Shown here: positions 8,742 through 16,635 of the stretch, in pieces
How the letters are laid out: each line of letters begins with the position of its first letter
Numbering within the stretch: position 1 is the stretch's first letter
Assembly (NCBI RefSeq): GCF_920984735.1
Contig: NZ_CAKLBU010000008.1
Span: 62,001-126,000, forward strand
Direction of reading: 5' to 3'
DNA length: 64,000 nucleotides
From: Pedobacter sp. Leaf250
GTDB lineage: Bacteria > Bacteroidota > Bacteroidia > Sphingobacteriales > Sphingobacteriaceae
Translations under genes and position numbers: made by a program
The notes under the pieces: model-generated
Databases searched by the model: none
Told to the model about the DNA's origin: nothing
The model's input: only the letters and a program-made list of their open reading frames with translations

Positions 8742-9221
8742 TTAATCCACATCGAATTGATGCTCACCTTCATTTGGCAAAATTGAATTAAGCTGTATTA
8801 AATCTCCTTCTAAAAACCATTTAACAATCTGAGACAGATCTTGAATTAATATTTCGTTTGCATGTCTGGCATCCCAAACTTTTTGCTCCGCTTTGCCAGT
8901 AATTAATTTGGTAAACCAACCTGAACTTTCGAGATGATACCAGGATAAGGTTACAATCAGGCTCAAATTTTCATTATGAAGGTTTCTTTCATCGATATAG
9001 TTGGAAAAAACATTGAGGTTTCTTTTATTGTCAACATCTGACAGATCTAAATACCAATAGTCTTCATAACTTAAGTTTTCATCGCTGCGGTAGGCATAAT
9101 AATAATTTTTCCATTCTTGTAACCAATCGATGCTTTTGCAAAAGCTTTGTACCTCAAAACTATTCTGGTTTAGCAAATCAGTTTTCTTGCCTGTTGAGGA
9201 TAAAAATTGAATATTGAACAT
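8742..9221 (-). CDS. Hypothetical protein, soluble, unknown
   Basis: A 159-residue protein rich in aromatic and acidic residues (for example NYYYAYRSDENLSYEDYWYL), with no signal peptide or membrane helix. No catalytic motif or family is recognisable. It is convergent with the small membrane protein gene, 15 bases away, and is not part of an operon. The ATG at 9221 gives MFNIQFLSS and is the most upstream start in the open frame. Composition and the isolated position suggest an accessory gene. Confidence 0.7.
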   Translation of the reverse strand: MFNIQFLSSTGKKTDLLNQNSFEVQSFCKSIDWLQEWKNYYYAYRSDENLSYEDYWYLDLSDVDNKRNLNVFSNYIDERNLHNENLSLIVTLSWYHLESSGWFTKLITGKAEQKVWDARHANEILIQDLSQIVKWFLEGDLIQLNSILPNEGEHQFDVD

Positions 9222-9415
9222 AGCGTAATAAAAGTTTAATTAGATGTTCCAATTTAGAGAAGAATTTTATAATTCTTGTTTCTATTAGTAATAAGGAATG
9301 AATTGAACAGATTTGATTGAAAAGAAGATTAGGATAAGAAAGCGGATTGGTTATAAGCCAGATGATATATCGGTATTGCAATGGCCATAAATAGAGATTA
9401 CAAGCAAATGCTCTC

Positions 9416-9567
9416 TAAACCCGATTGCAGTGGAAATACTTTTTTGCTGAACTGAACAAGTGAGATTGCTTGGTAGTTCTTCCTGGCAATGGCGAAATAA
9501 AAGGCAATGGCTTTTGTAAAAAAGATTGCAACAAAAAGCGGGGCCGAAGTTAGACGAAGAACTACTG
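9416..9567 (+). repeat. Dispersed intergenic repeat, copy B (152 bp)
   Basis: Begins TAAACCCGATTGCAGTGG, continues AAATACTTTT, and ends with AAAAAGATTGCAACA and GCGGGGC then CGAAGAACTACTG. The same ordered blocks occur in reverse orientation at 12483-12628, and in shortened form at 17477-17542. No protein is encoded. The rest of the 9222-9650 gap shows nothing else that I can support. Confidence 0.7.
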
Positions 9568-9658
9568 ATTTTGCTTTTCAAATAATCTTCTAATCAGATT
9601 GCCACATCGCTAAGTTCTTTACAATAACGATTATGATCAAACTTTTTTCCATCAACTA

Positions 9659-9689
9659 TTTGATAATAAAAGTATTCTATCTATCTTTG
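9659..9689 (+). promoter_or_regulatory. Promoter of the rplM-rpsI-rpsB-tsf operon
   Basis: TTTG (9659-9662), 19 bases, then a perfect TATCTTTG (9682-9689). This is the full Bacteroidota housekeeping consensus, and the start codon lies 55 bases downstream of the -7 box. Confidence 0.88.
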
Positions 9690-9692
9690 CAG

Positions 9693-9709
9693 TCCCAAAT
9701 TTAATGGGA
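9693..9709 (+). promoter_or_regulatory. Leader hairpin upstream of rplM
   Basis: TCCCA-AATTTAA-TGGGA lies at the very start of the expected transcript. It could be an L13-type autoregulatory leader or simple 5'-end protection. The stem is only 5 bp, so support is weak. Confidence 0.3.
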
Positions 9710-9743
9710 ATAAATAATTGTTTAATTAATTAAATACAAGCAA

Positions 9744-10187
9744 GTGAATACGTTAAGTTACAAAACTGTCTCTGCCAATGCGAAAACTGTTAACAAACAG
9801 TGGATTGTTGTTGATGCACAAGGCGAGATTTTGGGGCGCTTGTCATCGAAGATCGCTATGATCATCCGTGGTAAAAACAAGCCTGAGTACACCCCACACG
9901 TAGATTGCGGAGATAATGTTATTGTTATCAATGCAGACAAGGTTAAATTGACAGGAAACAAATTCAGCGAAAAGCAATATGTTTCTTATACTGGTTATCC
10001 AGGTGGTCAACGTTTTATTTCTCCTAAGGAGTTAATGGCGAAACACCCTCAACGTGTAATCGAGAAAGCGGTACGTGGTATGTTACCGAAAACTAAATTG
10101 GGTAAAAAACTTTACACCAATCTTTTTGTGTATGCTGGTGAAACTCACCCTCATGCAGCTCAATCTCCAAAAACCATTAAACTTTAA
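9744..10187 (+). CDS. rplM: Ribosomal protein uL13
   Basis: A 147-residue large-subunit protein of standard length. Landmarks are KQWIVVDAQGEILGRLSSKI (residues ~19-38), RGKNKPEYTPHVDCGD, the YTGYPGG segment, and RVIEKAVRGMLPKTKLGKK. It starts with GTG at 9744 (MNTLSYKTVSANAKT), and no Shine-Dalgarno is visible, as usual in Bacteroidota. It is the first gene of the operon and is separated from rpsI by 3 bases. Confidence 0.97.
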   Translation: MNTLSYKTVSANAKTVNKQWIVVDAQGEILGRLSSKIAMIIRGKNKPEYTPHVDCGDNVIVINADKVKLTGNKFSEKQYVSYTGYPGGQRFISPKELMAKHPQRVIEKAVRGMLPKTKLGKKLYTNLFVYAGETHPHAAQSPKTIKL

Positions 10188-10190
10188 GAA

Positions 10191-10577
10191 ATGTCAGTTA
10201 CTAACACTTCAGGAAGAAGAAAAACAGCTGTTGCACGTATCTACTTAAAAGATGGTGCCGGAGCAATTACCGTTAACGGTAAAGATCACAAAGTTTATTT
10301 CCCAACTTTACCTTTGCAATATATCGTAAACCAAAGTTTAGAAGTTTCTGAGCTTACAGGTCGTTATGATATCACTGTAAACGTTCAAGGTGGTGGAGTA
10401 AAAGGACAAGCAGAAGCTGTTCGTTTAGCTATTGCTAAAGCGATTGTTGAACTAGATGCGGAGAAAAAACCTGCATTACGTGCTAAAGGCCTAATGACGC
10501 GTGATATGCGTATGGTTGAGCGTAAGAAACCAGGACGTGCTAAGGCTCGTAAGAAATTCCAATTCAGTAAACGTTAA
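10191..10577 (+). CDS. rpsI: Ribosomal protein uS9
   Basis: A 128-residue small-subunit protein. The N-terminal TSGRRKTAVARIYLKDGAGA and the C-terminal RMVERKKPGRAKARKKFQFS with a terminal KR are diagnostic; the C-terminal basic tail reaches the P-site tRNA in the ribosome. It follows rplM directly, the widely conserved L13-S9 pair. Confidence 0.97.
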   Translation: MSVTNTSGRRKTAVARIYLKDGAGAITVNGKDHKVYFPTLPLQYIVNQSLEVSELTGRYDITVNVQGGGVKGQAEAVRLAIAKAIVELDAEKKPALRAKGLMTRDMRMVERKKPGRAKARKKFQFSKR

Positions 10578-10581
10578 TCAC

Positions 10582-10587
10582 AGGAGG
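10582..10587 (+). promoter_or_regulatory. Strong Shine-Dalgarno of rpsB
   Basis: AGGAGG, fully complementary to the 16S anti-Shine-Dalgarno CCUCCU, with 8 bases to the rpsB ATG at 10596. The neighbouring genes rplM, rpsI and tsf lack such a site, which makes it notable in this lineage. Confidence 0.75.
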
Positions 10588-10595
10588 CAAGAACA

Positions 10596-11456
10596 ATGGC
10601 AAGAACAACTTATCAAGACTTATTGGATGCAGGTGTACACTTTGGTCACCTTACCCGTAAATGGAATCCAAAAATGGCTCCTTATATTTTCATGGAGCGT
10701 AATGGAATTCACATTATAGATTTAAATAAAACTTTAACTAAAACTGAAGAAGCTGCGGCTGCGATTAAACAAATCGTAAAATCAGGACGTAAAGTATTAT
10801 TTGTTTCAACAAAAAAACAAGCAAAAGGAATCGTAGCTGAGCAAGCTAAAAAAGTAAACATGCCTTTCGTAACCGAGCGTTGGTTAGGTGGTATGTTAAC
10901 TAACTTTGCTACAGTTCGTAAGTCAATTAAAAAGATGGTTACCATCGATAAAATGACTAAAGACGGTACTTATTCGATTCTTTCGAAAAAAGAGCGTTTG
11001 ATGATTCAACGTGAACGTATTAAATTAGAATCACTTTTAGGTGGTATTGCTGATTTAAACCGTTTACCTGCAGCTTTATTCTTAATTGATGTTAAGAAAG
11101 AGCACATCGCAGTAACTGAAGCGTTAAAATTAAACATCCCAACTTTTGCGATGGTTGATACAAACTCTGATCCTTCAAACATCGATTTCCCTATTCCGGC
11201 GAATGATGATGCTACGAAATCAATCTCTTTAATTACTGATGTAATTATCAAAGCAATTGAAGAAGGTTTAGATGAGCGTAAACGCGAAAAAGATGATGAA
11301 GCTGAAAAAGAAGCAGTAGCAGCGAAAGTTGCAGCTGATGCTCCTGAAACAAAAGAGCCTAGAGCAGCTGGTGAAAAAAGACCAACTACTAAAAAGGTAA
11401 CTGCTGAAGCGGAAGTTGAAGCACCTTCATCAGAAGAAACAAAAACAGAAGAATAA
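10596..11456 (+). CDS. rpsB: Ribosomal protein uS2
   Basis: A 286-residue protein. The body (residues 1-~230) shows YQDLLDAGVHFGHLTRKWNP, FVSTKKQAKGIVAEQAKK, ERWLGGMLTNFATVRKSI and VDTNSDPSNIDFPIPANDD. Residues ~230-286 form a charged Ala/Glu/Lys-rich tail, common in Bacteroidota S2 and not found in the E. coli protein. S2 binds at the head-body junction of the 30S subunit and recruits bS1. It precedes tsf, the conserved rpsB-tsf order. Unlike its neighbours it has a full Shine-Dalgarno sequence. Confidence 0.97.
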   Translation: MARTTYQDLLDAGVHFGHLTRKWNPKMAPYIFMERNGIHIIDLNKTLTKTEEAAAAIKQIVKSGRKVLFVSTKKQAKGIVAEQAKKVNMPFVTERWLGGMLTNFATVRKSIKKMVTIDKMTKDGTYSILSKKERLMIQRERIKLESLLGGIADLNRLPAALFLIDVKKEHIAVTEALKLNIPTFAMVDTNSDPSNIDFPIPANDDATKSISLITDVIIKAIEEGLDERKREKDDEAEKEAVAAKVAADAPETKEPRAAGEKRPTTKKVTAEAEVEAPSSEETKTEE

Positions 11457-11555
11457 TTAAGTTATGAGTTATAGGTTATAAGTTGTAAGTAAATACTTGC
11501 AGCCTTTAACCTGTAACTTTTATCATTTTATAAAAAATTCCTAAAAACTAAAAAA

Positions 11556-12401
11556 ATGTCTACAGTACAAATTTCTGCAGCAGATGTGAACAAATTACGC
11601 CAACAAACTGGCGCTGGTATGATGGATTGCAAAAAAGCTTTAGTTGAAGCAAACGGCGATTTCGAAGCAGCAGTTGATTTATTGCGCAAAAAAGGTCAAA
11701 AAGTATCTGCCGCTCGTTCTGGTAATGCTACTTCTGAAGGTCTGGTATCAATCGCTGTTTCAGCAGATGGTACAAATGGCAAATTGGTTGCTTTAGCATG
11801 TGAAACTGAACCAGTTTCTAAAGTTGAGGATTTCCGTAATTTAGCTCAAGCAGTTTTAGCAGCAGCAGTTGCAAATAACCCTGCTTCTGCTGAAGAATTA
11901 TCAGCAATTACTTTAGAAGATGGACGTACAGTTGCAGAAACCATCACTGAATTAACTGGTAAAATTGGAGAGAAAATTGTTATTCAGGAATATGCAAATA
12001 TTTCTGGTGAAAAAATCGTTTCTTATATCCACTCTAACGGTAAAATGGGTGTTTTAGTAGTGTTTGAAGGTGCTAATGGTGCTGATATTACTGAAGCAGG
12101 TAAAGATGTTGCAATGCAAATTGCAGCTATGAACCCGGTTGCTGTTGATAAAGATGGTGTTGATCCGGCTACTATTGAGCGTGAAATCGAAATTGCTAAA
12201 GATGTAATTCGTGCTGAAGGTAAACCAGAAGAAATGGTTGAGAAAATCGCTGCTGGTAAATTGAACAAATTCTACAAAGACAGTACTTTATTAAACCAAG
12301 AGTTTGTTAAAGATAGTTCAGTAGATGTTCGTAAATTTTTAGATAATACTTCTAAAGGTTTAACAGTAACAGCATTCAAACGTGTTCAATTAGGTGCATA
12401 A
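11556..12401 (+). CDS. tsf: Elongation factor Ts
   Basis: A 281-residue guanine-nucleotide exchange factor for EF-Tu. The N-terminal UBA-like domain carries VNKLRQQTGAGMMDCKKALV and EANGDFEAAVDLLRKKG. The core exchange region includes ACETEPVSKVEDFRNLAQ and the central MGVLVVFEG segment. It lies 99 bases after rpsB; the gap contains low-complexity TTATAAGTTGTAAGT-type sequence and no obvious promoter. A strong terminator follows, closing the operon. Confidence 0.97.
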   Translation: MSTVQISAADVNKLRQQTGAGMMDCKKALVEANGDFEAAVDLLRKKGQKVSAARSGNATSEGLVSIAVSADGTNGKLVALACETEPVSKVEDFRNLAQAVLAAAVANNPASAEELSAITLEDGRTVAETITELTGKIGEKIVIQEYANISGEKIVSYIHSNGKMGVLVVFEGANGADITEAGKDVAMQIAAMNPVAVDKDGVDPATIEREIEIAKDVIRAEGKPEEMVEKIAAGKLNKFYKDSTLLNQEFVKDSSVDVRKFLDNTSKGLTVTAFKRVQLGA

Positions 12402-12419
12402 GCATTTATAACATTATAG

Positions 12420-12452
12420 AAACCGCCCGATGCAAATCAGGGCGGTTTTTTT
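12420..12452 (+). terminator. Terminator of the ribosomal operon
   Basis: AAACCGCC-c-GAT / ATC-a-GGGCGGTTT with loop GCAA and a T7 run. It lies 18 bases after the tsf stop. Confidence 0.92.
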
Positions 12453-12482
12453 ATGCTTATTCTTTTTTAGAAAATGAACGGG

Positions 12483-12628
12483 CAGTAATTCTTCGGCAAT
12501 AGCAGCCCCGCAATTGTTTCAATCTTTTTGGCCTCTTCTTCCTTTCCTACATCGTTATTGCGAGGGGGAGCAACATGGCAATCTATGACGATAACAAAAC
12601 AAAAAGTATTTCCACGCTATCGGGTTTA
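12483..12628 (-). repeat. Dispersed intergenic repeat, copy A (146 bp)
   Basis: The reverse complement begins TAAACCCGATAGCGTGG then AAATACTTTTTG. It continues with AGATTGCC, CTCGCAATAACG, AAAAAGATTG, GCGGGGC and CGAAGAATTACTG, the same block order as 9416-9567. It fills most of the gap between tsf and nagA, and there is no coding potential there. Confidence 0.7.
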
Positions 12629-12701
12629 TGATAACAGTTTCTTCATAAGCACCTAAAATTCACTTCCAACTTAGTAAATTAGATGCTTTAAAGATGAACT
12701 T

Positions 12702-13796
12702 ATGCTATACCTATCAAATACAAAATTTTATCACAACGATACTTTACAAGAAAGAAAAAGTATAAATATTCAAGATGGTAAAATCGTTTCCATTCAAAAT
12801 TCAGAACCTATCCATTCAACCGAATCATTAGTTGTTCCGGGTTTTATCGATTTACAGATTTATGGAGCAGGCGGACGTTTATTCTCAGCTGACCCGACAG
12901 TAGAATCGTTGAATATTATGGAAAACGATCTTTTAAAAAAGGGTACCACTGGATTTTTAGCTTGTATGGCTACCAACACTTCAGAAGTATTTAATGCTTG
13001 TATTGTAGCTGCAAAGGAGCACCGTAAAAGTGCAAGAAACTTTTTGGGCTTGCATTTGGAAGGACCTTTCCTAAATCCAAAGCGTTTGGGCGCACACATT
13101 CCTGAATTTGTTCGTAGAGCATCTTTAGATGAAATAAAGAAACTATTGGATTTTGGTGATGGTGTGATCAAAATGATAACGATTGCTCCTGAATGTAATG
13201 ATGATGACGTTGTTCAGTATCTTTTGGATAATGGAGTTCTTGTTTCACTTGGGCACAGTAATGCCACCTTTGAAGAAGCAACAGAGGCATATAACTCCGG
13301 CATTCAAACCACAACACATTTATTTAATGCAATGAGTCCCATCCATCATCGTGAACCTGGCATTCCATCTGCAGTTTTTAATCATCATAATGCTGTCGCC
13401 AGTATAATTGTAGATGGACAGCATGTTGATTTTGAAGTGGTAAAATTTGCGAAAAAACTTTTAAAAGAGCGTTTGTTTTTAATTACCGATGCCGTAACAG
13501 AATGTACAAATGGTCCGTACCAACATGTTAAAAATGGAGATAAATTTGTGATGCCAGATGGAACACTCTCTGGCTCTTCGTTAACCATGTTGCAAGCGGT
13601 TCAAAATTGCGTTAATCATTGCGACATTCAATTAAATGAAGCAATTAACATGGCAACAAAATATCCTGCAAATTTGATTGGTTTGGAAAATATAACTGCA
13701 ACTATAGCCGAAGAAGAAGTTGCCAATTTGTTGGTTTTAGATGAAGCTTTAAATTTAAAGGAAGTGATATTTAAGGGTGAAAAAATATCAATCTAA
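12702..13796 (+). CDS. nagA: N-acetylglucosamine-6-phosphate deacetylase
   Basis: A 364-residue amidohydrolase-superfamily enzyme. It deacetylates GlcNAc-6-P to glucosamine-6-P in cell-wall amino-sugar recycling or chitin use. Motifs in order: VPGFIDLQIYGAGGRLFS (entry of the barrel), GLHLEGPFLNPKRLGAH (metal-binding Glu), VSLGHSNATFEEA, TTHLFNAMSPIHHREPG (metal His and substrate contacts), IIVDGQHVD, LITDAV with the catalytic Asp, and GTLSGSSLTMLQAV. No nagB lies nearby. Length and all motifs fit the family. The ATG at 12702 precedes LYLSNTKF, the expected N-terminal strand. Confidence 0.94.
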   Translation: MLYLSNTKFYHNDTLQERKSINIQDGKIVSIQNSEPIHSTESLVVPGFIDLQIYGAGGRLFSADPTVESLNIMENDLLKKGTTGFLACMATNTSEVFNACIVAAKEHRKSARNFLGLHLEGPFLNPKRLGAHIPEFVRRASLDEIKKLLDFGDGVIKMITIAPECNDDDVVQYLLDNGVLVSLGHSNATFEEATEAYNSGIQTTTHLFNAMSPIHHREPGIPSAVFNHHNAVASIIVDGQHVDFEVVKFAKKLLKERLFLITDAVTECTNGPYQHVKNGDKFVMPDGTLSGSSLTMLQAVQNCVNHCDIQLNEAINMATKYPANLIGLENITATIAEEEVANLLVLDEALNLKEVIFKGEKISI

Positions 13797-13860
13797 ATAT
13801 TTACATCAATTGTTAAAAAGCATAGCCAGGTATTAAAAAATTGTTAATATTTTTGGAGTC

Positions 13861-14565
13861 ATGAAATACAAACGCATCCTACTAAAGCTTAGCGGCGAAT
13901 CGCTTATGGGCGATAAACAATACGGTATTGATAATGAGCGTGTTAAACAGTACGCAGAAGATATTAAGGCAGTACACGATAAAGGTTTAGAAATCGCAAT
14001 CGTAATTGGAGGAGGAAACATTTTTAGAGGTTTAAGTGCCGAAAAAAGTGGGATGGATAGAGCTCAGGCTGATTATATGGGCATGTTGGCAACAGTAATT
14101 AACTCAATGGCTTTACAGGATGCTTTGGAAAAAGTGGGCTTAAAAACCCGTCTGTTAACTGCGATTAAGATGGAGCAAATCTGCGAACCATTTATCCGTA
14201 GAAGAGCTGTTCGCCACTTAGAAAAAGGCCGTGTAGTTATTTTTGGAGCCGGTACCGGAAATCCATATTTTACAACCGATTCTGCAGCAGCATTAAGAGC
14301 AATTGAAATTAAAGCTGATGCCGTATTAAAAGGTACACGTGTTGATGGTATTTATACAGCAGATCCTGAAAAAGATCCTTTAGCAACCAAGTACGACGAA
14401 ATTTCATTCAAAGAAGTTTATGCAAAAGGATTAAACGTAATGGACATGACTGCCTTTACACTATGTGAAGAAAACCAAGTTCCGATTATTGTGTTTGATA
14501 TGAATAAACACGGTAATTTCATGAAAATTGCCAATGGTGAGCCGATTGGAACGCTAGTAAAATAA
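13861..14565 (+). CDS. pyrH: UMP kinase
   Basis: A 234-residue hexameric bacterial UMP kinase of the amino-acid-kinase fold, phosphorylating UMP to UDP. Landmarks are [20 protein letters not shown] at the N-terminus, the glycine-rich [55 protein letters not shown] and [13 protein letters not shown]. It is 37 bases upstream of frr, the conserved pyrH-frr pair. A TATTTTTG box at 13848-13855 just before the ATG lacks a -33 partner, so I do not call a promoter. Confidence 0.97.
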   Translation: MKYKRILLKLSGESLMGDKQYGIDNERVKQYAEDIKAVHDKGLEIAIVIGGGNIFRGLSAEKSGMDRAQADYMGMLATVINSMALQDALEKVGLKTRLLTAIKMEQICEPFIRRRAVRHLEKGRVVIFGAGTGNPYFTTDSAAALRAIEIKADAVLKGTRVDGIYTADPEKDPLATKYDEISFKEVYAKGLNVMDMTAFTLCEENQVPIIVFDMNKHGNFMKIANGEPIGTLVK

Positions 14566-14602
14566 AGCATTAAATTTATATTTTTGTAGAAATACACCTA
14601 TT

Positions 14603-15166
14603 ATGAACGAACTCATACAATTGCAATTAATGGATGCTCAATCTTCTATGGATAAGGCAATCGATCATTGCGAAGCAGAATTAACTAAAATTAGAGCAGG
14701 TAAAGCTTCCGCAGGAATGCTAGATGGTATTTTTGTAGATTACTATGGTGCATCTACAGCATTGTCTCAAGTATCGAGCATCAATACGCCAGATGCAAGA
14801 ACCATTGTTATCCAGCCATGGGAAAAATCATTATTGAGCCCGATAGAAAAAGCCATCCAAAATGCTAATATTGGTATCAATCCTCAAAATGATGGTATTG
14901 TTATTCGTTTGGTAGTACCACCATTAACCGAAGAACGTAGAAAAGATTTGGTTAAAAAGGTTAAAGAGGAAGCTGAACGCGGCCGTATTACGGTTCGTAA
15001 TATCAGAAAAGATGCCAACACAAAAATTCAAAAATTAAAAGGTGATGGTGTTTCTGATGATGAAATTAAAACTGGCGAGGGTGAAGTTCAAAAACTAACT
15101 GATGCCTACATTATCAAGGTTGACAAGCACGCAGAGGCTAAAGAAAAGGATGTAATGACGGTTTAA
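14603..15166 (+). CDS. frr: Ribosome recycling factor
   Basis: A 187-residue, two-domain tRNA mimic that splits post-termination ribosomes with EF-G. Landmarks are AELTKIRAGKASAGMLDGIFV, the YYGASTALSQVSSINTPDAR segment, IGINPQNDGIVIRLVVPPLT and EERRKDLVKKVKEEAERGRI. Length is normal (about 185). A terminator lies 20 bases after the stop. Confidence 0.97.
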   Translation: MNELIQLQLMDAQSSMDKAIDHCEAELTKIRAGKASAGMLDGIFVDYYGASTALSQVSSINTPDARTIVIQPWEKSLLSPIEKAIQNANIGINPQNDGIVIRLVVPPLTEERRKDLVKKVKEEAERGRITVRNIRKDANTKIQKLKGDGVSDDEIKTGEGEVQKLTDAYIIKVDKHAEAKEKDVMTV

Positions 15167-15187
15167 TCCTTTAAATAAAAATAACAG

Positions 15188-15222
15188 AGCGGAATAGGTA
15201 ATTACTTATTCCGCTTTTTTTT
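15188..15222 (+). terminator. Terminator after frr
   Basis: AGCGGAATA / TATTCCGCT, perfect 9-bp stem with a 10-nt loop, followed by a T9 run that reaches the stop codon of the convergent LacI-type gene. Confidence 0.92.
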
Positions 15223-16244
15223 TAATTTTTTCCTTCAGTGGATTCTCTGATATTCAAATTGGTAGAAAGTACAATCTGTTTAAAGGCTGTTCTTGAACCA
15301 CTAGATTCTAACTTAGATAATAATATTTTCATTAGATTTTCTGCAATTTCCTGGACAGGCTGAGCAATAGCTGTGATGGCAGGATTATAAAATTCAAGTA
15401 ATTCAAAGTCATCGAAAGATACTACCGCAACGTTAGGTGATGATTTTATACCCATATGTTTAAAGGTTCTCAATCCATCTAAACAAATATAGTTCGCAGC
15501 AAAAATTACGGCTTCTAATTGCTTTTCTTCGTTAAAAAACCTTTTCATCTGCTCAATTGGACTATCATCAGACTGATGATAAGCTATTCTTTTGATTTTT
15601 GAGGATAAATTATGTGCTATCATTGCTTGCTCATAACCAGATTCGCGATCAAGCATTTGTTGTAATTCCGTGTCGAGCGTTACAAAAGCAATGTTTTTAT
15701 AGCCATTGCTTATTAAATGTTCAGTAGCGTTAAATGTTGCACCAACATTATCAATAATAACATAATCTGTTTCGAGATCAGGAACATAGCGGTCAAATAA
15801 AACTACAGGAATATCTGTTTGTATTAAGTTTTTAATTTCATTTTCAAGTCCCTCCGGTAGGGCCATGATATAACCATCTACATGCCTATCGCGGAAAATT
15901 TGAAGCAATTCAATTGCTTTGCCATAATTATTGTGCGTACTGCTAAAAAGAATTTTATAGCCACTTTCTGATGCCTTTTGATCCAAAAAATGAGCGATTT
16001 GTGAAAAGAAAGGTTCAGAAATATCATCAACCAAAAAGCCGATTACATTCGTTTTACCTGTGCGTAAACTTTTGGCAAGTGTGTTGGGTTGGTAGCCCCA
16101 TTTTTCTACCAAATCGAGTACTTTTTTGGTAACTGCCTTACTTATATTTTTTTCTTTGGCCTTACCATTAATTACAAATGATACCGTTGTAATGGAAATG
16201 TTTAACTCTTTAGCTATATCTTTTATTTGAATTTTTTTCTTCAT
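15222..16244 (-). CDS. LacI-family transcriptional regulator
   Basis: A 340-residue repressor. Residues 1-50 hold the helix-turn-helix IKDIAKELNISITTVSFVIN and the hinge helix segment (YQPNTLAKSLRTGKTNVIGF). The remainder is a periplasmic-binding-protein-like sensor domain (FLVDDISEPFFSQIAHFLDQ, VDGYIMALPEG, PVVLFDR, VVSFDDFELLEFYNPAITAI). Such proteins sense sugars and bind palindromes with a central CG. No metabolic gene is adjacent. The only LacI-type palindromes that I find in the window are upstream of xylB, about 9-10 kb away, so xylose control is a possible, unproven role. The ATG gives MKKKIQIKDIAKEL, the usual start. Confidence 0.93.
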   Translation of the reverse strand: MKKKIQIKDIAKELNISITTVSFVINGKAKEKNISKAVTKKVLDLVEKWGYQPNTLAKSLRTGKTNVIGFLVDDISEPFFSQIAHFLDQKASESGYKILFSSTHNNYGKAIELLQIFRDRHVDGYIMALPEGLENEIKNLIQTDIPVVLFDRYVPDLETDYVIIDNVGATFNATEHLISNGYKNIAFVTLDTELQQMLDRESGYEQAMIAHNLSSKIKRIAYHQSDDSPIEQMKRFFNEEKQLEAVIFAANYICLDGLRTFKHMGIKSSPNVAVVSFDDFELLEFYNPAITAIAQPVQEIAENLMKILLSKLESSGSRTAFKQIVLSTNLNIRESTEGKN

Positions 16245-16341
16245 TAATCTTTGTTGGCAATAATTAGAATTCGAAATATATGAATTATTTAAATATTAAA
16301 GCCAGATAAGATTTGATGTGATACAGAATAGGGATGATAGG

Positions 16342-16378
16342 TAATAAAAGAAAAAGAGCAACCCATCCGGGATTGCTC
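16342..16378 (-). terminator. Terminator of the tRNA-like RNA unit
   Basis: On the minus strand GAGCAA-t-CCC / GGG-TTGCTC with loop GGAT (16356-16378) is followed by TTTTTCTTTT. It lies 31 bases after the 3' end of the last tRNA-like RNA and well clear of the LacI gene, which starts beyond it. Confidence 0.88.
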
Positions 16379-16408
16379 AATTAACTAACTTATTATTCAT
16401 AAAAAATG

Positions 16409-16552
16409 CTGTTGGGGAAGGAGTCGAACCTTCAAGGGGTAGTTAGCTACAGTTCAAAAAATTAATTGTGGTCAACCCAATAAACTGCGTTTGTCCCATT
16501 ATTCCCCACCACCGAGACAAGGAGGCGTGTCTGCCAATTTCACCACCCAACA
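16409..16552 (-). ncRNA. tRNA-like RNA 1 (144 nt, class II body, giant variable domain)
   Basis: The minus strand folds as a full cloverleaf. Acceptor TGTTGGG pairs with CCCAACA and is followed by G73 and a CA. The D arm is GTG/CAC with loop AAATTGGCAGA, close to tRNA-Leu. The anticodon arm is CCTCC-TTGTCTC-GGTGG, reading anticodon GUC with a U29-U41 mismatch. The T arm is GAAGG-TTCGACT-CCTTC with a canonical T loop. The variable region is 75 nt instead of the usual 10-24 for class II. In it I see GGGG/CCCC closing, CAGTT/AACTG, TGG-GTTGA-CCA and TAG-CTAA-CTA. Second of two tandem copies. Not a standard tRNA: Leu-type body with an Asp-type anticodon and discriminator. Function unknown; it could also be a decayed tRNA, though the paired positions are kept. 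Confidence 0.75.
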
Positions 16553-16557
16553 TTTTA

Positions 16558-16629
16558 TACTAAGTTATAAGTGATAGGCTTTAAGTGGTAAGTCGAACTT
16601 ATAACGTACAACTTAAAACATTTATAACT
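16558..16629. repeat. Low-complexity spacer between the tRNA-like RNAs
   Basis: TAAGTTATAAGTGATAGGC and ACTTATAACGTACAACTTAA are near-inverted versions of a TTATAAGTT word. Similar words occur in the rpsB-tsf gap (11464-11534). No gene. Confidence 0.5.
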
Positions 16630-16635
16630 TTAGTG

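Noticed and set aside
9178..9581. Two overlapping minus-strand open frames in the gap before rplM
   Set aside because: They have no signal, domain or conserved pattern; the longer one lies within the dispersed repeat, and similar repeat copies do not preserve a frame.
13848..13855. TATTTTTG box directly before pyrH (and similar boxes before frr and the response regulator)
   Set aside because: They match TAnnTTTG but have no TTG/TTTG 17-23 bases upstream and lie too near the start codon. In AT-rich DNA such matches are expected by chance.
16409..16552. tRNA-Leu with a group I intron, or a tmRNA
   Set aside because: The extra sequence lies in the variable region, not in the anticodon loop, and is far too short for a group I intron. 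There is no tag-coding frame or tmRNA-like acceptor/T-arm layout.
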